64,000 bases of DNA. It comes from Actinophytocola algeriensis (GTDB lineage: Bacteria; Actinomycetota; Actinomycetes; Mycobacteriales; Pseudonocardiaceae). The notes under the pieces were generated by a model. That model had not been told where the DNA came from and ran no database searches. It saw only the letters and a list, made by a program, of their open reading frames with translations. The stretch covers positions 1-64,000 of the forward strand of contig NZ_JACHJQ010000001.1 in assembly GCF_014203735.1 (NCBI RefSeq), in the 5' to 3' direction. Below are positions 49,246 to 58,529 of the stretch, one piece after another (the first letter of the stretch is position 1; each line of letters starts with the position of its first letter). The position numbers and the translations under genes are program-made.

Positions 49246-51105
49246 ATGTCGTGCGTGTCCAGCACTGGGGAGCGGGTCGTCGCCGGGCGCTACCGGCTAC
49301 GCCGGCAGCTCGGCCAGGGCGCCATGGGCACCGTGTGGGAGGCCTACGACGAGTTCCTCCACCGGACCGTGTCGGTGAAGGAGGTCCTCCTCCCGCCCGG
49401 TGTGCCCGAGGCGCAGGCCGCTGAGCTGCGCGAACGTACGCTGCGTGAGGCGCGCGCCATCGCCGCGCTGTCCCATCCGAACGTGATCACGCTGCACGAC
49501 GTCGCCCGCGAGAACGGCGAACCGTTCGTCGTGACCGAGTACGTGCTCGCGCACAGCCTGGCGACGTTGATCAACGTGCTCGGCCCGCTGCCGGAGCAGA
49601 AGGCCGCCGCGATCACCGACGCGGTGGCGGCCGGGCTGGCCGCCGCCCACCAGGCGGGCATCACGCATCGTGACGTCAAGCCCGGGAACGTGCTCATCGG
49701 GGTCGACGGCCAGGTGAAGCTGACCGACTTCGGCATCGCCCGCAACGTGTCCGAGCAGACGCTCACCAGCACCGGGATCATGCTCGGCTCACCCGCGTAC
49801 ATCTCCCCGGAGGTCGCCGCGGGCCGCGAGGTGACACCGGCGGCCGACCTGTGGGGCCTTGGCGCGACCCTGTTCGCGACGATCGAGGGCAGGCCGCCGT
49901 ACGACGTGGACGGCGCCGTGCTCGAGACGGTGAACCAGGTCGTGCACGGCGACATCCCGCGGCCGTCGACCGAGGGCGCGCTCGGCGAGATCATCGCCGC
50001 GCTGATGGTGAAGGAACCGGAGGAGCGGATCACGCTGCGCGAACTGCGCAACCGCCTCCACCCCCTGCTGCCGCCGCCGAGCACCCCGCTGCTGACCGAC
50101 GAGGACCTGGCACGCCTGAAGGAAGCCACCGACGATCCACAACCGGCGAGTAATCCACAACCCGCCGGTAACAACGAGGATTCGTCACCCCCAGCCGATA
50201 AGATGGCAAGGCGGGACGCCCCCGGGAACGGGTGGGGGTTGGGTGACGCGCGCGCGAGCGAAATCGGCGAATCCGACAGCGATTCCGGTGATGCGGCTCC
50301 TGCTCAGGCCCCCAAGGACGACGACGCGCCAGTGCTCGCCGCCGCGCCCGGTCCGCTGCCCTTCGACGTCACCGTTCGCGCACCGGTCGGCCGCGAACGC
50401 GGCTCCGTCGCCACCGCCCTCGTCGCGTTCTTCTCGGTCCTCTTCTTCTGCGCCGCGGCGGCGGGCGGGTTCGCGCTCTCCCGTTACGTCGGCGGCGAGC
50501 CGATCATGCCGCCAGCCCGGCAGACCACCCCGTCGCAGACCACGACCTCCGTCGAGGACGACGCGGGCGCCCTCGCGCCGAGGAGCGGCAACGCCGCCAG
50601 CACCACCCCCGCCCAGGGCGGCGGTTTCCAGGTGCCCGTGCCGCGCGACTGGGTCGAGTTCACCGAAGAGGTCACCGGCGACGACCTGCCCAACAGCACC
50701 CGCTTCTACTACGTCTCACCCGACGGCACCCAGCTGCTCACCGTCGAGCGGATCGTCGACTTCTACCCCGACCACGAGATCGAGGAGTACGTCGACATCC
50801 GGACCGAACGCGGCCCCGAGGTGGTCACCCAGGAGATCGAGGAGAAGCCGGCCAACGGCATCACCCCGCCGGGCGTCGAACCCCGGGAACCCGCGAGGGA
50901 ACTCTTCTACCGCACGATCACCAGCGCCGCGGAGCTCGCGCCCGGCGACCCGAACGCCCGGGACGTGTACCAGGGCACCTTCGCCCGGCTGCTGCCCCTC
51001 GCCCGCGACCTGTGGGTGGTGTCGATGACCGTGCTCATCGACCGGGAAGGCCCCAGCAGCGAACTGTTCACCGACATCGCGAACGGCTTCAAGGTCACCG
51101 GCTGA
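49246..51105 (+). CDS. Membrane-anchored serine/threonine protein kinase (PknB-like)
   Basis: About 619 aa. The kinase domain (16-275) has the Gly loop LGQGAMGTV (22-30), Lys45 in VSVKEV, HRDVKPGN (141-148) and DFG (161-163), so it should be active. A long linker (280-388) contains the repeat-encoded PADKMARRDAPGNGWGLG (316-333). A transmembrane helix (389-411) leads to an extracellular domain (about 440-619) with no PASTA repeats. The start is uncertain: GTG 49207, ATG 49246 and GTG 49255 are in frame. It is divergent from mutA. Confidence 0.88.
   Translation: MSCVSSTGERVVAGRYRLRRQLGQGAMGTVWEAYDEFLHRTVSVKEVLLPPGVPEAQAAELRERTLREARAIAALSHPNVITLHDVARENGEPFVVTEYVLAHSLATLINVLGPLPEQKAAAITDAVAAGLAAAHQAGITHRDVKPGNVLIGVDGQVKLTDFGIARNVSEQTLTSTGIMLGSPAYISPEVAAGREVTPAADLWGLGATLFATIEGRPPYDVDGAVLETVNQVVHGDIPRPSTEGALGEIIAALMVKEPEERITLRELRNRLHPLLPPPSTPLLTDEDLARLKEATDDPQPASNPQPAGNNEDSSPPADKMARRDAPGNGWGLGDARASEIGESDSDSGDAAPAQAPKDDDAPVLAAAPGPLPFDVTVRAPVGRERGSVATALVAFFSVLFFCAAAAGGFALSRYVGGEPIMPPARQTTPSQTTTSVEDDAGALAPRSGNAASTTPAQGGGFQVPVPRDWVEFTEEVTGDDLPNSTRFYYVSPDGTQLLTVERIVDFYPDHEIEEYVDIRTERGPEVVTQEIEEKPANGITPPGVEPREPARELFYRTITSAAELAPGDPNARDVYQGTFARLLPLARDLWVVSMTVLIDREGPSSELFTDIANGFKVTG
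50183..50261 (+). repeat. 79-bp dispersed coding repeat, copy 2
   Basis: 77 of 79 bases match 19473-19551. Here it lies in the region encoding the kinase linker, in the same reading frame as in copy 1. Two tccaca boxes 47 and 29 nt upstream (50136, 50154) match the position of those before copy 1. Confidence 0.9.
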
Positions 51106-51126
51106 CCGGTGGCCTATCCTCCCCGG

Positions 51127-51921
51127 GTGACCGACATCCAGGACCACTCCTCGGCCGCTGCCGCGGCGCTTGCCAAGGCCACCGGCGTCGATACCCATGA
51201 CGTCGCGGTCGTACTCGGCTCCGGCTGGCGACCCGCCGCCGACGTGCTCGGCGACCCCGACCACGAGGTGCCCATCGGCGACCTGCCCGGGTTCGCCGCG
51301 CCGACCGTCGCCGGCCACGGCGGCACGCTCCGCTCGCTGCGCGTCGGCGACAAGCGCGTGCTGATCCTGCTGGGCCGCACCCACCTGTACGAGGGCCGGG
51401 GCGTCAGCCCCGTCGTCCACGGTGTGCGGACCGCCGCCGCGGCCGGGTGCCGCACGGTCGTGCTGACCAACGCGGCCGGCTGCCTGCGTGACGGTGTCGC
51501 CGTCGGCCAGCCGGTGCTGATCAGCGACCACCTGAACCTGACGGCCACGTCCCCGCTGGTCGGTGCCCAGTTCGTGGACCTGACCGACCTGTACTCGCCG
51601 CGCCTGCGCGCACTGGCGAAGGAGATCGACCCGACGCTCGTCGAGGGCGTGTACGCCGGACTGCCCGGCCCGCACTTCGAGACCCCCGCCGAGATCCGCA
51701 TGCTGCGCACCATGGGCGCGGACCTGGTCGGCATGTCGACCGTCCTCGAAGCCATCGCGGCCCGCGCCGCCGGAGTCGAGGTGTTCGGCCTGTCGCTGGT
51801 GACGAACCTGGCCGCCGGTGTCACGGGCGAGCCGCTCAACCACGACGAGGTCCTCGAAGCGGGCCGCGCGTCGGCCACCCGCATGGGCGCGCTGCTGAAG
51901 TCGCTGGTGGAGCGGTCGTGA
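51127..51921 (+). CDS. Purine-nucleoside phosphorylase
   Basis: 264-aa trimeric-type PNP that splits inosine and guanosine (and deoxy forms) to base and pentose-1-phosphate. Motifs are VVLGSGWRP (phosphate), [17 protein letters not shown] and [16 protein letters not shown], then [15 protein letters not shown] 51127 excludes a short non-conserved leader. It overlaps the mutase gene by GTGA. The PNP-phosphosugar mutase-upp arrangement matches that of mycobacteria. Confidence 0.94.
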   Translation: MTDIQDHSSAAAAALAKATGVDTHDVAVVLGSGWRPAADVLGDPDHEVPIGDLPGFAAPTVAGHGGTLRSLRVGDKRVLILLGRTHLYEGRGVSPVVHGVRTAAAAGCRTVVLTNAAGCLRDGVAVGQPVLISDHLNLTATSPLVGAQFVDLTDLYSPRLRALAKEIDPTLVEGVYAGLPGPHFETPAEIRMLRTMGADLVGMSTVLEAIAARAAGVEVFGLSLVTNLAAGVTGEPLNHDEVLEAGRASATRMGALLKSLVERS

Positions 51922-53537
51922 GTCTCCCGTCGGCGCTGCGCGACCGCGCGTTCCGCTGGATCGCCGACGACCCCGACCAGGCCACCCGCACCGAACTGCA
52001 GCAGGTCGCGGCCCGCGCCATGGGCGGCGACCAGGCGGCCGTCGACGAGCTCGCCGACCGCATGAACGGGACGCTCGCGTTCGGCACCGCGGGCCTGCGC
52101 GGCCCGGTGCGCGCGGGCTCCAACGGCATGAACAAGGCGGTCGTCCTGCGCGCCACCCACGGCGTCGCCGCGTGGCTGACGTACCAGGGCCACACCGGCG
52201 GCACGGTGATCGTCGGCCGCGACGCCCGCCACGGCTCGGCCGAGTTCGCGGAAGCGGCCGCGTCGGTCCTCGTCGCGGCGGGCTTCGTCGTGCGCACCAT
52301 GCCCGGCCCGCTGCCGACGCCCATGACCGCGTTCCACGTGCGCGCACTCGGTGCGGTCGCGGGCATCCAGATCACCGCGTCGCACAACCCGCCCGCCGAC
52401 AACGGCTACAAGGTCTACACCGATGACGGCGCGCAGATCGTCCCGCCGGACGACGCGCTGATCGAGACCGGCATTCGGGAGGCGCCGCCAGCGGTGTCGG
52501 TCCCGGTGGCGCCCGGCGCCTCGCCTCTCGCCGACGTGTCCGGGTACGTCGCCAGGATCGCCACCCTGCCCCGCGGCGTCGCCCGCGACCTCCGCGTGGT
52601 GCTCACCCCGATGCACGGCGTCGGTGGCGAGACCGCGCTGGAAGCCTTGCGGGCAGCGGGTTTCACCGACGTTCGCCTCGTCGAGCAGCAGGCCGCCCCG
52701 GACCCGGACTTCCCGACGGTCGCGTTCCCGAACCCGGAAGAACCGGGCGCCGCTGACCTCCTGCTGGGCTTCGCGTCCGAAGTGGACGCCGATCTGGCCG
52801 TCGCGCTGGACCCGGACGCCGACCGGTGCGCACTGGGCGTCCGCGACGAGAACGGCTGGCGCATGCTGCGCGGCGACGAGACCGGCGTGCTGCTGGGTTC
52901 GCACGTGTTGTCCACAGTGGACCGACCGGACCCGTTGGTGGCGTCGACGATCGTGTCGTCGTCGATGCTGTCGCACGTGGCGGCCGCCCACGGCGCACGC
53001 CACGTCGAGACGCTGACGGGGTTCAAGTGGCTGATGCGCGCGGGCGAGGGTTTGGTGTTCGCGTACGAGGAGGCGCTGGGCCTGTCGGTGGACCCGGACC
53101 ACGTGCGCGACAAGGACGGCATCTCGGCGGCGGTGGTGGCGTGCGACATGGCGGCCACGCTGAAGGCGTCCGGCCGGACGCTGCTGGATGTCCTCGACGA
53201 CCTGTACACCGCGCACGGCGTGCACCTGACCGACCAGATCTCGCTGCGGTTCGCGGACGTCACGGCGATGCTCCCCTTGGTGGCGGGCCTGCGGTCGGCG
53301 CCGCCGGAGCAGTTGTGCGGCGTGCCGGTGAGCGAGGACGGCCCGGCCGCGGACATCGTCCGCCTACGCGGCGAGGGCCTGCGGGTGGTGGTCCGCCCGT
53401 CGGGCACCGAGCCGAAGGTGAAGGCGTACCTGGAGGTCGTGACCCCGGTGACGGGCACCCTGGCCGACGCCCGCTCGCAGGCCGCGACCCGCCTGGTCAC
53501 CTTGCGCGACGAGGTGACGGCACTGCTGAAGGACTGA
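51918..53537 (+). CDS. Alpha-D-phosphohexomutase family protein (PmmB-like)
   Basis: 539 aa with all superfamily motifs: active-site Ser in [13 protein letters not shown], the magnesium loop [10 protein letters not shown], the sugar-binding EEALG loop (FAYEEALG) and the phosphate-binding [10 protein letters not shown]. Substrate by motif could be phosphomannose, phosphoglucose or phosphopentose. Its overlap with PNP suggests phosphopentomutase, turning (deoxy)ribose-1-phosphate into the 5-phosphate for DeoC (60287). That role is inferred. Confidence 0.92.
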   Translation: MSLPSALRDRAFRWIADDPDQATRTELQQVAARAMGGDQAAVDELADRMNGTLAFGTAGLRGPVRAGSNGMNKAVVLRATHGVAAWLTYQGHTGGTVIVGRDARHGSAEFAEAAASVLVAAGFVVRTMPGPLPTPMTAFHVRALGAVAGIQITASHNPPADNGYKVYTDDGAQIVPPDDALIETGIREAPPAVSVPVAPGASPLADVSGYVARIATLPRGVARDLRVVLTPMHGVGGETALEALRAAGFTDVRLVEQQAAPDPDFPTVAFPNPEEPGAADLLLGFASEVDADLAVALDPDADRCALGVRDENGWRMLRGDETGVLLGSHVLSTVDRPDPLVASTIVSSSMLSHVAAAHGARHVETLTGFKWLMRAGEGLVFAYEEALGLSVDPDHVRDKDGISAAVVACDMAATLKASGRTLLDVLDDLYTAHGVHLTDQISLRFADVTAMLPLVAGLRSAPPEQLCGVPVSEDGPAADIVRLRGEGLRVVVRPSGTEPKVKAYLEVVTPVTGTLADARSQAATRLVTLRDEVTALLKD

Positions 53538-53554
53538 CTCAGGAAGGTCGTCGC

Positions 53555-54010
53555 GTGGCCAGGTTGTTGATCGTGCACCACACGCCGTCGCCGTCCATGC
53601 AGGCGATGTTCGAGGCCGTGGTGGCCGGGGCGACCACCGGCGAGATCGAAGGCGTCGAGGTCGTGCGGCGGCCTGCGCTCGCGGCCACCGTGTCCGACGC
53701 GCTCGAGGCCGACGGCTACCTCCTCGGCACGCCCGCCAACCTCGGCATGATGTCTGGCGCGCTCAAGGTGTTCTTCGACCTCGCCTACTACCCGATCCTC
53801 GACGCCACCCGCGGCCGCCCCTTCGGCCTCTACGTGCACGGCAACAACGACACCACCGGCGCGGTCCGCGGCATCGAGTCGGTCACCACCGGCCTCGGCT
53901 GGGAGAAGGTGGCGCCGGTCGTGAGCGTCACCGGCGAGCCAGGCAAGGCCGACCTCCAGGCCTGCTGGGAACTCGGCGCCACCGTCGCGGCGGGCTTGAC
54001 TCTGACGTAA
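53555..54010 (+). CDS. Flavodoxin-like NAD(P)H-dependent oxidoreductase
   Basis: 151-aa flavodoxin-fold protein: the N-terminal FMN phosphate loop HHTPSPSMQAM, then DGYLLGTPANLGMMSGALKVFFD, a WrbA/NADPH-FMN-reductase-like segment. GTG 53555 follows AGGAAGG. It is 17 bp after the mutase gene, so probably co-transcribed. The substrate is unknown. Confidence 0.85.
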   Translation: MARLLIVHHTPSPSMQAMFEAVVAGATTGEIEGVEVVRRPALAATVSDALEADGYLLGTPANLGMMSGALKVFFDLAYYPILDATRGRPFGLYVHGNNDTTGAVRGIESVTTGLGWEKVAPVVSVTGEPGKADLQACWELGATVAAGLTLT

Positions 54011-54033
54011 CTGGAGACTCGACGCTCGACGGC

Positions 54034-54515
54034 ATGACCGAGTACGTCAGCCCCGTGCCCATGCCCGCTCTCGACGCCGTCGCCCCGGAGGTCTACCGCG
54101 GCATCTACGGCATGCCGATGTTCGTCACCCTGCCGACCACCGATCTGGCGGCCTCTCGGGACTTCTGGCTCCGCGGCCTCGGCTTCATCGACCTGTTCTC
54201 CATTCCAGGTCAGCTGACCCACGTCCGGCGCTGGGCCTTCCAGGACGTGCTGTTCGTGCCGGGCGAGCCGGCCGACAGCACAGCGAGCATCAGCTTCGCC
54301 TGCGTCCTCGACCAGCTCGCCGAGATCGCCGCGCGCTGCGAGGCGATCGCGCCCGGCTGCACCAGCGGGCCGGAAGAAGGCCCTGGAACTCCGTCGAGCT
54401 GACGGTCGTGACCCCTGAGCGCGCACGGGTCGTCATGACGGCCGCCAAGCCGCTCGACCCGCACAGCCCCGCCGCGGACCGCCTGCGGGAGATCGGCATC
54501 GCGGTGCCGGACTAA
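54034..54515 (+). pseudogene. VOC/glyoxalase-family protein, frameshifted
   Basis: The first frame (54034-54402) starts a vicinal-oxygen-chelate domain (MPMFVTLPTTDLAASRDFWL; GLGFIDLF; RWAFQDVLFVPG) and stops early. From about 54382 another frame continues the fold (WNSVELTVVTPERARVVMTA, ending EIGIAVPD) to TAA 54513. Adding one C to the ggccctgg run at 54379-54386 restores a roughly 160-aa protein. The restored stop overlaps the convergent MerR gene's stop (ctaa). It may be a true pseudogene or an assembly indel. Confidence 0.8.
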
Positions 54516-54904
54516 GCAGACGCGGCCTGCGGCTCGGTCACCACCGCCCGCTCGCAGTTCTCGTAGTTGGCGATCTTGTAGTTCAGCACCTCGAGGCACG
54601 AGTTCAGCTCGGCGATCCGGCTCAGCACCTCGGTCCGCTGTTCCACCAGGATCTGCTTGCGCCGCCCGGCGCTGGCCACGCCCTGGTGGCGCAGCTTCGC
54701 GTACTCCCGCATCATGCGGATCGGCATGCCGGTCGTGCGCAGTTTGGTCAGGAACTCGAGCCACACCAGGTCGTCGTCGTTGTAGGCGCGGCGGCCGCCG
54801 GAGTCGCGGGCCGGCGGCTCGATCAGCTGGATGCGCTCGTAGTAACGGAGTGTGTCGATCGACAACCCACTGCGGTGGGCTGCCTCGGCGATCGCATAAG
54901 TCAC
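54512..54904 (-). CDS. MerR-family transcriptional regulator
   Basis: 130 aa: an N-terminal winged helix-turn-helix (YAIAEAAHRSGLSIDTLRYY) with the MerR signature YYERIQLIEPPARDSGGRRAY, a long dimerisation helix (about 78-118) and a short C-terminus with single Cys residues (SCLEVL, NCERAV) but no metal-binding loop. GTG 54904 is probably leaderless; its promoter has the 19-bp spacer typical of MerR-regulated promoters, implying autoregulation. It resembles the aldehyde/thiol-stress branch (AdhR/NmlR). Confidence 0.9.
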   Translation of the reverse strand: MTYAIAEAAHRSGLSIDTLRYYERIQLIEPPARDSGGRRAYNDDDLVWLEFLTKLRTTGMPIRMMREYAKLRHQGVASAGRRKQILVEQRTEVLSRIAELNSCLEVLNYKIANYENCERAVVTEPQAASA

Positions 54905-54911
54905 GGCTTCG

Positions 54912-54942
54912 ACCGTAAGAGCTGGAGTGCACTCCAGGTCAA
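54912..54942 (-). promoter_or_regulatory. MerR-type promoter and operator
   Basis: On the minus strand, -35 TTGACC (54942-54937) and -10 TACGGT (54917-54912) are separated by 19 bp. Between them lies the perfect 16-bp palindrome CTGGAGTGCACTCCAG (54922-54937). Such over-long spacers are remodelled by MerR proteins. The +1 would fall at about 54905, next to the GTG at 54904. Confidence 0.8.
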
Positions 54943-54944
54943 GC

Positions 54945-55334
54945 TCATAAGTCGCTCTCCTTCGGATGCGCCCACTCCTCGAGCCGCGCCGCCATCTCCG
55001 GTACGCCGACGTTCCCCCGGCCGACCTCGCGGACCAGGTCGAGGGCCTCGTCCTCGTCGGCGTCGATCCACCAGCCGTTCATGTCGCAGATGGTCACGGC
55101 CGCGACCCAGCCGAGCCGCCAGTTGCCCTCGACGAGGGGTCGCGTGCACACGATCGAGTCGAGCAGCGCGGCCGCCTTCAGCCACAACGACTCGTACGCC
55201 TGCACCCCGAGCACGGTCGCGCGGGGCCGGTGCGCGGCAGCGTCGAGCAGGCCGAGGTCGCGCACGACAAGATCACCACCGGTCACGGCAGCGGCCAGCA
55301 CGAGCAGGTCACTGGCGTCCAAGTACATGATCAC
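54945..55334 (-). CDS. Doc/Fic-like toxin with altered active-site motif
   Basis: 129 aa. It starts YLDASDLLVLA, as in Doc-type toxins, and the region TRPLVEGNWRLGWVAAVTIC (64-83) aligns with the Fic/Doc motif HxFx(D/N)GNKR: the catalytic His is replaced by Arg, Asp by Glu and Lys by Trp. Doc phosphorylates EF-Tu through this motif, so activity here is doubtful or different. It lies 31 bp after a ribbon-helix-helix gene on the same strand, forming a toxin-antitoxin-like pair. Confidence 0.8.
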   Translation of the reverse strand: MIMYLDASDLLVLAAAVTGGDLVVRDLGLLDAAAHRPRATVLGVQAYESLWLKAAALLDSIVCTRPLVEGNWRLGWVAAVTICDMNGWWIDADEDEALDLVREVGRGNVGVPEMAARLEEWAHPKESDL

Positions 55335-55365
55335 GCAGGGATCATCTCAGACACCACCGACAGTT

Positions 55366-55572
55366 TTAGGCCGTTCCGATCCGGTCCAGCAGCCCTTTGT
55401 AGCGCGGTAGGACCCGGCCAAGAACCTCGCCCAGCTGCTGTTCCTTCTGCAGCCGTGACCAGCGGTCGGCCAGCGCCAGCCGCAGGATCTCCTGCTTCGA
55501 CCTGCCCTCGGCTTCGGCCAGCTGGGCGAGGTGGGCGTTCTCCTCGTCCGACAGCCTCAGAGTCATCGCCAT
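55366..55572 (-). CDS. Ribbon-helix-helix antitoxin
   Basis: 68-aa CopG/Arc-like DNA-binding protein: a beta strand (MTLRLSDEENAHL) followed by two helices (AEAEGRSKQEILRLALADR). The C-terminal helix probably neutralises the Doc-like partner encoded next. ATG 55572 is used; ATG 55566 is possible. RHH antitoxins usually repress their own operon. Confidence 0.82.
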   Translation of the reverse strand: MAMTLRLSDEENAHLAQLAEAEGRSKQEILRLALADRWSRLQKEQQLGEVLGRVLPRYKGLLDRIGTA

Positions 55573-55766
55573 GCTGCCGACGGTACCACCGTGATACCAA
55601 CCGCTCCAGGTGTCGCGTTGCGGTCTCAGTCGACGAAACCGCCGCCCGCGGCGGTCGCGAGGTCCGGGCCGAACACGGCCGCCGGCGGGCGGGACGACTT
55701 CGCGGCCTGTGTGGAGGCGGTCGTCACGTCACTCCGCGACGCGTTGGCCGAGGACCCGCCGCCGTC

Positions 55767-55802
55767 CGCTAGACCGTGCGGTACCGCTAGACCGTGCCGT
55801 AC
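55767..55802. repeat. 18-bp tandem duplication at the upp stop codon
   Basis: Two adjacent copies of cgctagaccgtg(c/c)(g/c)gtac (55767-55784, 55785-55802; one mismatch). On the minus strand each copy ends with GGTCTAG, so the last codons and stop of upp are duplicated in frame. Confidence 0.85.
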
Positions 55803-56410
55803 TGCCGGTCTCCGGCGTCACCGAGTCCCGGCACGATGTAGCCGGAGTCGTTCAGCCGCTCGTCGATGCTCGCCGTGACCAGCCGGACCGGCAGTTTCGC
55901 CTCCGAGAGGTGCTTGATGCCCTCGGGTGCCGCCAGCGCGCACACGGCCGTCACGTCGGTGGCGCCGCGGTCGGTCAGCAGCCGGATCGTGTACTCCATC
56001 GAGCCGCCGGTCGCGAGCATCGGGTCGAGCACGAACACCGGCCGCCCGGCGAGGTCCGCGGGCAGCGACTCCATGTACGGGGTTGGTTCGAGCGTCTCCT
56101 CGTTGCGCGCCAGGCCGACGAAACCCATCTGTGCCTCGGGGATCAGCTTGTGCGCCTGGTCGGCCATGCCGAGGCCCGCCCGCAGCACCGGCACCAGGAG
56201 CGGCGGGTTCGCGAGCCAGTAGCCCTCGGTGCGGGCGACCGGGGTGTGGATGCGCTCGGTGCGCACCGGCGCCTCCCGCGTCGCCTCGTAGATGAGCATG
56301 ACGGTCAGCTCGTGCAGCGCCGCGCGGAACACGGCGTTGTCGGTGCGGGCGTCCCGCATGACGGTCAACCGCGCCTTGGCGAGCGGGTGATCGACGGTGA
56401 GCACATCCAT
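55787..56410 (-). CDS. upp: Uracil phosphoribosyltransferase
   Basis: 207-aa enzyme making UMP from uracil and PRPP. The PRPP loop is [14 protein letters not shown]; the flexible hood segment [17 protein letters not shown] and uracil-binding [18 protein letters not shown] are intact. ATG 56410 gives the normal length. It salvages uracil released by the Cdd/phosphorylase route encoded at 39669-41325. It overlaps a short duplication of its own 3' end. Confidence 0.96.
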   Translation of the reverse strand: MDVLTVDHPLAKARLTVMRDARTDNAVFRAALHELTVMLIYEATREAPVRTERIHTPVARTEGYWLANPPLLVPVLRAGLGMADQAHKLIPEAQMGFVGLARNEETLEPTPYMESLPADLAGRPVFVLDPMLATGGSMEYTIRLLTDRGATDVTAVCALAAPEGIKHLSEAKLPVRLVTASIDERLNDSGYIVPGLGDAGDRQYGTV

Positions 56411-56429
56411 GTCGCGACACGTTAGCCGT

Positions 56430-56966
56430 TCAGACCGACCACACCTCGGCGGTGGCGAGAAACGCGGACGACGACGGCCGGTGCTCGGTGCCGCCGACGG
56501 TGACCGTGCCGGGCACCCGGTGCCCGTCGACCGTGATGGCCGCTTCCGCGACCGGCGCCAGCAGCAGCTGCAGCGAGTGCGGGACGCCGTCGAGGGAGAA
56601 GCTGTCGGTGGCGAACGTGCGGCGTCCCAGCACATCTGACATGGAAACCTCGACACCGCCGCCACGCGCGGTCAGTCCGGTCGTCAGGTCCAGCTCGACG
56701 GTCACCGGCGCCGCGTCGACCTCCGGTGCCGGCCACGGCAGCCCGTCCACTTCGGGGAAGTGCCGCACGAAGTACTGCGCGAGCCACTCCGCCAGCGCCG
56801 GGTCGCTGCCCACGGCACGGACCCGGTCGCCGTGCCACAGCACGAGGGCGGTGCCCGCGCCGCGGACCGACCAGTCCACGGTCCACACCGACGCGAACGC
56901 CGTCACCACGTCGCCGTCGGTGAGCCGTGCCCCGGGGTTCGCCCCGGTGAGGATCACCGCGTTCAT
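56430..56966 (-). CDS. Hypothetical protein, possibly beta-rich
   Basis: 178 aa without signal peptide or membrane segment. Strand-rich sequence ([45 protein letters not shown]) suggests a beta domain. No family recognised. It overlaps the methyltransferase gene by 4 nt and lies before upp on the same strand. Confidence 0.7.
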   Translation of the reverse strand: MNAVILTGANPGARLTDGDVVTAFASVWTVDWSVRGAGTALVLWHGDRVRAVGSDPALAEWLAQYFVRHFPEVDGLPWPAPEVDAAPVTVELDLTTGLTARGGGVEVSMSDVLGRRTFATDSFSLDGVPHSLQLLLAPVAEAAITVDGHRVPGTVTVGGTEHRPSSSAFLATAEVWSV

Positions 56967-57763
56967 CGGTGCGCCAGCACGGCGAACATGGTCACCGACA
57001 TGTGGAAGTCGCCGTTCTCCGCGCCCGCGGCCAGGTCGATGAGGAACCGCTCGCAGTCCTCGGCGCCGATCACGCCGCGGTCGACCGCCATCCTGCCGAG
57101 CATCCGCACCAGCGGCCCGGTCGCCGCCTCGGGTGACTGGACGAGTGCCTGCGAGCCGATGTCGTCGACGGTGAGGCCGGCCCCGCTGAGCTGTCCAGGC
57201 AGCCGCCGCGCGGCCTGGGGGTTCACCACACCGCCGCGCATCGACTCCGTCATCACGCGCACGATCTCCGGTTCACCGGGATGGATGATCGCTGTCGCCC
57301 AGTCGGTGTCGGTCACGACCACGCGTCCACCGGGCCGCAGTACGCGGGCGATCTCCGCGGTCACCTTCTCCGGGTGGTCGAGGTGCTGGAACACGCGCTC
57401 GCAGGTGACCGCGTCGAGCGACGCGTCGGGGAACGGCAGCCCGTAGGCGTTGCCGTCGACGAACCGTGCGCGGGGCGCGCGCCGCGCCGCCTCCGCGCGC
57501 ATGCCGGGGTTCGGGTCGACGCCGACGACCTCGCCGCCCGCGCCGACGGTCTCCGCGAGGAGCCGCGCCAGCTCACCGGTGCCGGACCCGATGTCGAGCA
57601 CCCGGTCGCCGGGTTTCAGGCCGAGCACCGCGATGGTCCACGCCCGCAGTCGGGGAATACCGGGCAGCCGGTTCTGCTGGTCCAGCGTGGCGATCTGCTT
57701 TGCCAGATCAGTGGGCGAGATCTCGTCGGCGTGGAAAAGACCGCGCCGGGCACCATCGGGCAT
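56963..57763 (-). CDS. SAM-dependent class I methyltransferase
   Basis: 266 aa. The SAM-binding motif I is VLDIGSGTGELARLL, with the acidic motif VVGVDPNPGMRAEA and motif III LRPGGRVVVTDTDW, as in the UbiE/COQ5-like Methyltransf_11 group. The N-terminal helical extension (ISPTDLAKQIATLDQQ) may cap the substrate. The substrate is unknown. It is divergent from the DUF1707 gene, with 23 bp between starts. Confidence 0.88.
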   Translation of the reverse strand: MPDGARRGLFHADEISPTDLAKQIATLDQQNRLPGIPRLRAWTIAVLGLKPGDRVLDIGSGTGELARLLAETVGAGGEVVGVDPNPGMRAEAARRAPRARFVDGNAYGLPFPDASLDAVTCERVFQHLDHPEKVTAEIARVLRPGGRVVVTDTDWATAIIHPGEPEIVRVMTESMRGGVVNPQAARRLPGQLSGAGLTVDDIGSQALVQSPEAATGPLVRMLGRMAVDRGVIGAEDCERFLIDLAAGAENGDFHMSVTMFAVLAHR

Positions 57764-57786
57764 GTGCGCACGATAACCTCACCCGC

Positions 57787-58437
57787 GTGAGTGAACCGCC
57801 AGCCGTGCCAGACCCGCGGGAGATGCGGGTGTCCAACGATGACCGCGAGCGGGTGGCGCAGGTTCTGCACGACGCCATGGCCGAAGGCAGGCTGACGGTC
57901 AACGAGCTCGAGGAGCGTCTGGACAAGGTCTACGCGGCGAAGATCTTCCGCGACCTGGAGCCGCTGGTGCGGGACCTGCCGGTGGGCGGCCAGACGCCGA
58001 GGCTGCCGCTGCCCGCCGCCGCACCCCTGCCCGCGGTGTCGAACCGGATCGGCGGTCGCGGCACGTCGAGCGCGGCGGTCGCGGTCATGTCCGGCTCGGT
58101 GCGCAAGGGCGTGTGGACGGTACCGCCCACGTTCACGTCGTTCGCGCTCATGGGCGGCGTGGAGATCGACCTGACCGACGCGCGCTTCGAGGACGCCGAG
58201 ACCACCATCCAGGCGTACGCCTTCATGGGCGGCATCGAGATCTTCGTGCCAGAGGACGTCGTGGTGCAGGTCAACGGCGTCGGTTTCATGGGCGCGTTCG
58301 AGAGCACCATCTCCGAGTCCGGCCAGCCGCGCCCCGGTGCGCCGCTGGTGAAGGTCAACGGCCTGGCCTTCTGGGGCGCCGTCGAGGTCAAGCGCAAGAA
58401 GCCGTCGAAGAACGACAGGCGCCAGCTCGAGGAGTAG
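57787..58437 (+). CDS. DUF1707 / LiaF-like cell-wall stress protein
   Basis: 216 aa. DUF1707 (about 12-65; MRVSNDDRERVAQVLHDAM) is followed by a Pro/Ala linker and a C-terminal LiaF-like domain of repeating FMGG/FMGA segments (ALMGGVEIDLTDARF; AYAFMGGIEIFVPEDV). It has no membrane segment, so is probably cytosolic or peripherally attached. Related proteins act in envelope-stress sensing; this role is inferred. GTG 57787 has no clear ribosome site, and TAACCT 7 nt upstream may be a -10 of a leaderless mRNA. Confidence 0.85.
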   Translation: MSEPPAVPDPREMRVSNDDRERVAQVLHDAMAEGRLTVNELEERLDKVYAAKIFRDLEPLVRDLPVGGQTPRLPLPAAAPLPAVSNRIGGRGTSSAAVAVMSGSVRKGVWTVPPTFTSFALMGGVEIDLTDARFEDAETTIQAYAFMGGIEIFVPEDVVVQVNGVGFMGAFESTISESGQPRPGAPLVKVNGLAFWGAVEVKRKKPSKNDRRQLEE

Positions 58438-58454
58438 CGCGGCGGACGGCTGAA

Positions 58455-58529
58455 GCCCTGAAAGCCGCTGTAGAGACAGCTGCGATGCCACGAAGGGGTC
58501 CTTCGTTCCGCTCGGTGCGATGAAGGACC
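58455..58529. repeat. Hairpin-repeat array E3, left part
   Basis: Border sequence (ccctgaaagccgctgtagag, then acagctgcgatgcc) and one complete gaaggggtccttc hairpin unit, then gatgaaggacc, which is half of a second unit. The rest resumes at 59768 after the IS30 element. Confidence 0.85.

Noticed and set aside
55573-55786. Remnant coding sequence (SGPNTAAGGRDDFAACVEAV)
   Set aside because: Short, no start with a ribosome site and no recognisable family; could be decayed sequence but cannot be supported.
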